Both the position numbers and the translations under genes were made by a program. The notes beneath the pieces were generated by a model. That model was not told the origin of the DNA, searched no databases, and was given only the letters and a program-made list of their open reading frames with translations. Shown here in pieces: positions 59,837 through 64,000 of a stretch of 64,000 nt of DNA (position 1 is the first letter of the stretch; every line of letters begins with the position of its first letter). Source of the stretch: Ferribacterium limneticum (lineage in GTDB: Bacteria > Pseudomonadota > Gammaproteobacteria > Burkholderiales > Rhodocyclaceae); the NCBI RefSeq assembly GCF_020510585.1, contig NZ_CP075190.1:809001-873000 (forward strand), read 5' to 3'.

Positions 59837-62182
59837 ATGACTATCGATATGAGTCAGTTCTACCAGGTATTTTTTGAGGAATCGGCAGAGCACTTGGCAA
59901 CAATGGAAGGGCTGCTGCTTGAACTGGACGTCGAAAATCCGGATTCAGAGCAACTCAATGCCATTTTTCGCGCTGCTCACTCCATCAAGGGAAGTGCGGG
60001 AACGTTCGGCTTTACAGATCTGGCCGAGACGACTCACATCCTGGAGAACCTGCTCGACCGCATTCGCAAGCAGGAGCTGGGATTGCGGGCCGATATGGTG
60101 GACGCCTTTCTTGAATCAGGCGATCTGCTGCGCGACATGCTCGAGGCCCATCAGGGGCGAGGAGTGGTCGATCCAAAGCGAGTTGAGTCGATTTGTGCTC
60201 GCCTTCGTCAGTTGTCGGCTGACGATGCTGCGCCTGTCGCGCCGCCGTCCCGTGCGATGTCAGTCAATGTGGCAAGCGCTCAGGAAAACCTTGTTAGCAA
60301 GCGTACTTTCGATATCCAGTTTGTCCCGACCGATGTGTCAGCCCGCGGCCACGGTGTTTCCAATCTTCTCGATGAGCTGCGCTCTCTGGGAGCTTTGGAA
60401 ATACTGAGTCAGCCGGCATCTGATATGAACAATGTCGGCTACTGGCAGCTTCGGTTGCTTACCGCGGCTGGTCCGGATGCCTTTTCTGATCAAATTGATT
60501 TTATTGCGGAGAATGGTGCATGGCGTGTAGTTGAAGAAACTGCAGCCGACGACGAGGGGGGGGCTTTCGGTTTCTTTGGGGATTCGCCAGGGGCGCCAGT
60601 GGAAGACCCCGGTTATGGTTTCTTTGCCCCGTTGGATGCTTCGACAAGCGCTCCTGCTGTTCCTGGGGCAACAGTGGCCGAAGATGATTCGTATGGGTTT
60701 TTCGATCCGCTGCCACAGGCCGGTGGCAGCGTGTCTGCCGTCAATGCCGCCTTGAGCGAAGATGAAGATGGCTACGGCTTCTTCGCGCCGCTCCCTTCTC
60801 ATGCTTGTGCACAGCCCTTGGCCGAGGAGGGGGATGGATTCGGGTTTTTTGAGCCGCTGCTACCTGTTCCTGCTCAGGTGCAGCCTGTTTCGTCTGTCAC
60901 CTCAACTGGTGGCGCTTCGGCTCAGATGCCTGCGGAAAAGAAAGCAAGTGAACCGCTTCCTCGTGCAGCCAAGTCGGCGACCCCAACGGCGGCGGGAGAT
61001 TCGTCGATTCGCGTCAGTGTCGAGAAAGTCGACCAGTTGATCAATCTGGTTGGCGAACTGGTCATCACGCAGGCCATGCTGCTCCAGTCGGCAGCGCAGA
61101 TGCAGGAAGGCGCGCCGGAGCGTCTGGTCAACGGCTTGGCTCAACTGGAGCGCAATACCCGCGATTTGCAGGAATCGGTAATGTCCATCCGGATGATGCA
61201 GATTTCCTTCGTGTTTTCACGTTTTCCGCGCGTGGTCCGTGATCTTTCAGGCAAGTTAGGCAAGCAGGTCGAGTTGAAGACATCCGGAGAAACCACTGAA
61301 CTCGATAAGGGGCTAATCGAGCGGATTGCCGATCCGCTGACTCACCTGATTCGCAATAGCCTGGATCACGGTATCGAATTGCCGGAAACGCGGATTGCCG
61401 CAGGCAAGAGTCCAGTCGGGACTATTACCTTGAAGGCCTACCATCAGGGCGGGAATATCGTCATCGAGGTGGGTGACGATGGGGCTGGCTTGCCACGCAA
61501 CAAGATATTGGCCAAGGCTCGTGAGCGCGGACTACCGGTTTCCGATCAGATGACTGATTCCGATGTTTTTAATCTTATTTTCGAAGCAGGCTTCTCAACG
61601 GCCGATCAGGTGACTGACGTATCGGGGCGTGGCGTGGGAATGGATGTCGTCCGCCGCAATATTCAGTCTATGGGGGGGCGCGTAGAGATTGAATCGATGT
61701 TGGGTGTCGGCACGCGGATGACGGTTCGTTTGCCGCTGACATTGGCCATTCTCGATGGAATGTCCATCGCTGTTGGTGACCAGACCTACATTTTGCCCCT
61801 TTCCTATGTGATGGAGTCGTTTCAGCCACAGACTGGCGACATCAAGACGCTATCCAATCAGGCACGCGTCATTCAGGTTCGCGGCGAGTATCTGCCCGTC
61901 GTGGTATTGCACGAATTGTTCAATATCAAGTCGCATTCGAGCAATTTCGCACAAGGCATCATGGTTGTTGTTGATGCCGATGGCATTAAGGCCGCGCTCT
62001 TCGTTGATGCGCTGGTTGGACAGCACCAGGTGGTCATCAAGAGCCTGGAGGCAAACTATCGCCGCGTGCAGGGGATTTCCGGCGCGACCATCATGGGCGA
62101 TGGCCATGTGGCGCTCATTCTGGATGTGTCGGCCATCGCCGGCATGGCGAAGACAAGTCTGCAGAAGTTGGCTGACGGTTGA
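59837..62182 (+). CDS. cheA: Chemotaxis histidine kinase CheA
   Basis: A 781-aa kinase. The Hpt domain holds the phospho-His in AAHSIKGSAGTFGF. A long linker (residues ~238-341) carries five GYGFFxPL-type repeats. Then come the dimerisation domain (VEKVDQLINLVGELVITQAM), the ATP domain (LTHLIRNSLDHGIELPE, DDGAGLPRNKI, GRGVGMDVVRRNI) and the CheW-like regulatory domain. ATG 59837 follows AGGGGGTGG; a GTG 21 bases upstream is less likely. Followed by cheW. Confidence 0.95.
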   Translation: MTIDMSQFYQVFFEESAEHLATMEGLLLELDVENPDSEQLNAIFRAAHSIKGSAGTFGFTDLAETTHILENLLDRIRKQELGLRADMVDAFLESGDLLRDMLEAHQGRGVVDPKRVESICARLRQLSADDAAPVAPPSRAMSVNVASAQENLVSKRTFDIQFVPTDVSARGHGVSNLLDELRSLGALEILSQPASDMNNVGYWQLRLLTAAGPDAFSDQIDFIAENGAWRVVEETAADDEGGAFGFFGDSPGAPVEDPGYGFFAPLDASTSAPAVPGATVAEDDSYGFFDPLPQAGGSVSAVNAALSEDEDGYGFFAPLPSHACAQPLAEEGDGFGFFEPLLPVPAQVQPVSSVTSTGGASAQMPAEKKASEPLPRAAKSATPTAAGDSSIRVSVEKVDQLINLVGELVITQAMLLQSAAQMQEGAPERLVNGLAQLERNTRDLQESVMSIRMMQISFVFSRFPRVVRDLSGKLGKQVELKTSGETTELDKGLIERIADPLTHLIRNSLDHGIELPETRIAAGKSPVGTITLKAYHQGGNIVIEVGDDGAGLPRNKILAKARERGLPVSDQMTDSDVFNLIFEAGFSTADQVTDVSGRGVGMDVVRRNIQSMGGRVEIESMLGVGTRMTVRLPLTLAILDGMSIAVGDQTYILPLSYVMESFQPQTGDIKTLSNQARVIQVRGEYLPVVVLHELFNIKSHSSNFAQGIMVVVDADGIKAALFVDALVGQHQVVIKSLEANYRRVQGISGATIMGDGHVALILDVSAIAGMAKTSLQKLADG

Positions 62183-62197
62183 ATTGAGGAGCAAGAG

Positions 62198-62698
62198 ATG
62201 GAAACGATGAGCCATGGCAGCAGCACGGCAAACGAAGAAGACCTGGTGTCTAGTGAGTACCTGACCTTCACCTTGGGTAGCGAAGAGTATGCAATCGATA
62301 TCCTCAAGGTTCAGGAGATTCGAGGCTACGAGCCGCCAACGCTGATCGCCAATGCCCCGCCATTTATAAAGGGGGTGATCAATCTGCGCGGCATTATCGT
62401 GCCCGTCGTTGATCTGCGTATCAAGTTCAACCTCGGCAAGATCGAATACACCCCCTTCACTGTGGTCATCATCCTAAATGTTGCCGGGCGTGTCATCGGC
62501 GCTGTGGTCGACAGCGTTTCTGATGTGTTTTCTCTGACGCGCTCGCAGATTCGCCAAGCACCTGATTTTTCCGGGACTTTCGATACTAAATACATCCTTG
62601 GCCTGGCCACGGTCGATTCACGCATGATGATTGTGACGGATATCGAACGGCTGATGACCAGTGCTGATATGGCGCTCATCGATTCGGCCAGCGAGTAA
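62198..62698 (+). CDS. cheW: Chemotaxis adaptor CheW
   Basis: A 166-aa coupling protein with one CheW domain ([49 protein letters not shown]). It links receptors to CheA. GAGGAGCAAGAG precedes ATG 62198. Confidence 0.95.
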   Translation: METMSHGSSTANEEDLVSSEYLTFTLGSEEYAIDILKVQEIRGYEPPTLIANAPPFIKGVINLRGIIVPVVDLRIKFNLGKIEYTPFTVVIILNVAGRVIGAVVDSVSDVFSLTRSQIRQAPDFSGTFDTKYILGLATVDSRMMIVTDIERLMTSADMALIDSASE

Positions 62699-62726
62699 CG
62701 CACAGCCCTCATTCAGGAGCCGTAGC

Positions 62727-64000
62727 ATGTTGAATTTACGCAATTACAAGATTGGCACCCGTCTGATCATGACGACAGTCGGTGCCTTGGCGCTGATGAT
62801 CGCCTTTGTGGCCATTGCTTGGCTCAGCCTGAATTCGATTAGCGGCAAAGTCGATCACATAGCGAACAACAACATCAAGAAAACCGAACTGGCCGTCAAC
62901 ATGCGTACGCGCAATCTGTTGATTGACAGGCATGTGCGTACGGCAATGATCCATGAGGAAATCGACAAGCAGCTAGGTGAGGAGAAGCAGGTTAACGCCG
63001 AACTCCTGGCCTACATGGAGTCCGAAAAACAGATCGGGGAATCAGTGGGCTCGACGCGCGGGAGGGGAATACATGAGCGCATCGTGCTGGCCAGAAAAGA
63101 GGCCGAAGTTTCTATTTCCCGGATGTTTGTGCTGATCAGGGCAGGGAACCGACCGGAACTTGAAGATCATTTCTTCAATGCCTTTCGCCCAAAAATGCAG
63201 GTCTGGTTCGAAGCGGCTGACGAAATGCTACAGCTGCAAAAAGAGAACAATCTTCGGGATGTAGCCGAGATAGACACGGTCAAATCGCGTGTTCAAACCA
63301 TCATGTCGCTAATGGTAGGCTTGGCACTGATCATTATGATTCCAGCAGGTCTGTGGGTTACTCGCAAGATTACCGGCCCGCTGGACGAGGCGGTCGGTGT
63401 CGCCGATGCGGTTGCGGCAGGTAATCTGGAAAATAGTATTGATGTCAGCGGAAAAGACGAAACCGCGCATTTAATGAGTGCGCTAAGCCGCATGCAGGAC
63501 GATCTCAGGGCGCGTACTGCAGCGGAACGCAAGGTGGCCAATGAGGCCCTTCGCATCAAAGTAGCCCTGGATGTGACTTCAAATAGCGTGATGGTTGCCG
63601 ATCCTGATGGTGTGATCGTATATTGCAACGCGGCTGTACTTGAAATGATGCGCGTTGCCGAGGCTGATATCCGCAAGGATTTGCCGTCGTTCAGAGCCAA
63701 TACAATTCTTGGGTCGAATTTCGATATCTATCACAAGAATACGGCGTATCAGAGCAAGCTGCTGGCTGGACTCAAGGGCATGCATCGCGCACAAATAATG
63801 GTCGGTGGTCGTACTTTCAAGTTGGTGGCCAGCCCTATAGTCAACGAGCGGAATGAGCGTCTCGGTACGGTTGTCGAGTGGACTGATCGCACCGCCGAGG
63901 TGGCTGTTGAGGAAGAGGTCAGCAGCATTATTGCGGCTGCGGCTTCCGGTGATTTCTCGCGGCGTATCGATGCAAGTGAGATGAGTGGCTTTTTCCGGCA
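62727..64000 (+). CDS. Methyl-accepting chemotaxis protein, 5' part, runs off the window
   Basis: At least 424 codons are visible, no stop before the edge. N-terminal helix (LIMTTVGALALMIAFVAIAW), a helical periplasmic sensor (four-helix bundle type, ~150 residues), a second helix (IMSLMVGLALIIMIPAGLW), a HAMP segment (KITGPLDEAVGVADAV) and a PAS-like domain (DVTSNSVMVADPDGVIVYCN). The signalling tip lies beyond 64,000. AGGAGC precedes ATG 62727. Located right behind cheW. Confidence 0.9.
   Translation, partial: MLNLRNYKIGTRLIMTTVGALALMIAFVAIAWLSLNSISGKVDHIANNNIKKTELAVNMRTRNLLIDRHVRTAMIHEEIDKQLGEEKQVNAELLAYMESEKQIGESVGSTRGRGIHERIVLARKEAEVSISRMFVLIRAGNRPELEDHFFNAFRPKMQVWFEAADEMLQLQKENNLRDVAEIDTVKSRVQTIMSLMVGLALIIMIPAGLWVTRKITGPLDEAVGVADAVAAGNLENSIDVSGKDETAHLMSALSRMQDDLRARTAAERKVANEALRIKVALDVTSNSVMVADPDGVIVYCNAAVLEMMRVAEADIRKDLPSFRANTILGSNFDIYHKNTAYQSKLLAGLKGMHRAQIMVGGRTFKLVASPIVNERNERLGTVVEWTDRTAEVAVEEEVSSIIAAAASGDFSRRIDASEMSGFFR

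Noticed and set aside
1..64000. CRISPR array, rRNA genes or prophage structural genes
   Set aside because: No regularly spaced repeats with spacers, no rRNA-like sequence and no capsid or tail proteins were seen.

Overview
The window looks like the chromosome of a motile, facultatively respiring betaproteobacterium of the Rhodocyclales, probably near Dechloromonas/Azonexus. That placement is an inference from gene order (PP0621-family gene, pilS, pilR, ampD), the cbb3-oxidase cluster with ccoG/H/I/S, a LutABC lactate-oxidation operon, GTP-dependent PEP carboxykinase next to a MaeB-type malic enzyme, and the chemotaxis block. No search was run.

Two regions differ sharply. Positions 1 to about 12,467 are the right-hand part of an integrated element carrying a defence-type island. 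It holds a decayed IS3-family element, a gene stub cut by it, an FRG-domain protein, an XRE/ImmA-IrrE metallopeptidase regulator with a degenerate PIN-like partner, a ubiquitin-like conjugation operon (57-aa protein, ubiquitin-like protein, DUF6791-ThiF E1-like enzyme, DUF6527 protein), and a DUF4297 nuclease plus HerA ATPase pair. A DNA-binding-type gene follows, cleanly split by a second, complete IS3-family element, then an AlpA/excisionase-like regulator. The element ends in a 45-nt 3' fragment of tRNA-Pro(CGG), from anticodon loop to CCA, followed by a tRNA-type terminator. This looks like the att junction left by integration into a tRNA gene; the integrase must lie outside the window.

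From about 12.7 kb the sequence is GC-rich core chromosome. In order: type IV pilus two-component system and AmpD; an aminotransferase; pckG and maeB diverging; PBP7-type endopeptidase; IclR regulator diverging from a lut operon; an Aer-like receptor and a GGDEF/EAL protein; S4 RNA-binding protein; PiT phosphate transporter with its PhoU-like partner and an acyltransferase; SLAC1/TDT transporter and an alpha/beta hydrolase; a first ccoG; a sigma-54 activator; a TolC-type protein with an extra C-terminal domain; PEBP protein and MurJ; tRNA-Thr(CGT); a GGDEF response regulator; an SDR dehydrogenase; ccoI-ccoS and, behind an FNR-type box, ccoNOQP; a second ccoG with ccoH; a TonB-like protein; a Nudix hydrolase; motAB; and cheY-cheA-cheW plus an MCP that runs off the right edge.

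The least expected signal is a dispersed DNA motif of about 38 bp (core CTACGGTCAACCGG, then an A/T tract and a GCCAAATTTGAAAT-like half). It occurs six times between 16 and 56 kb, inside four genes in differing strands and frames and in two intergenic regions, and never in the island. Other noteworthy items are an E1-like enzyme with no cysteine after its nucleotide-binding motif, four TGCA blocks at exact 10-bp spacing beside the att fragment, a CheA linker with five GYGFFxPL repeats, and a 14-bp perfect inverted repeat directly before the second ccoG.
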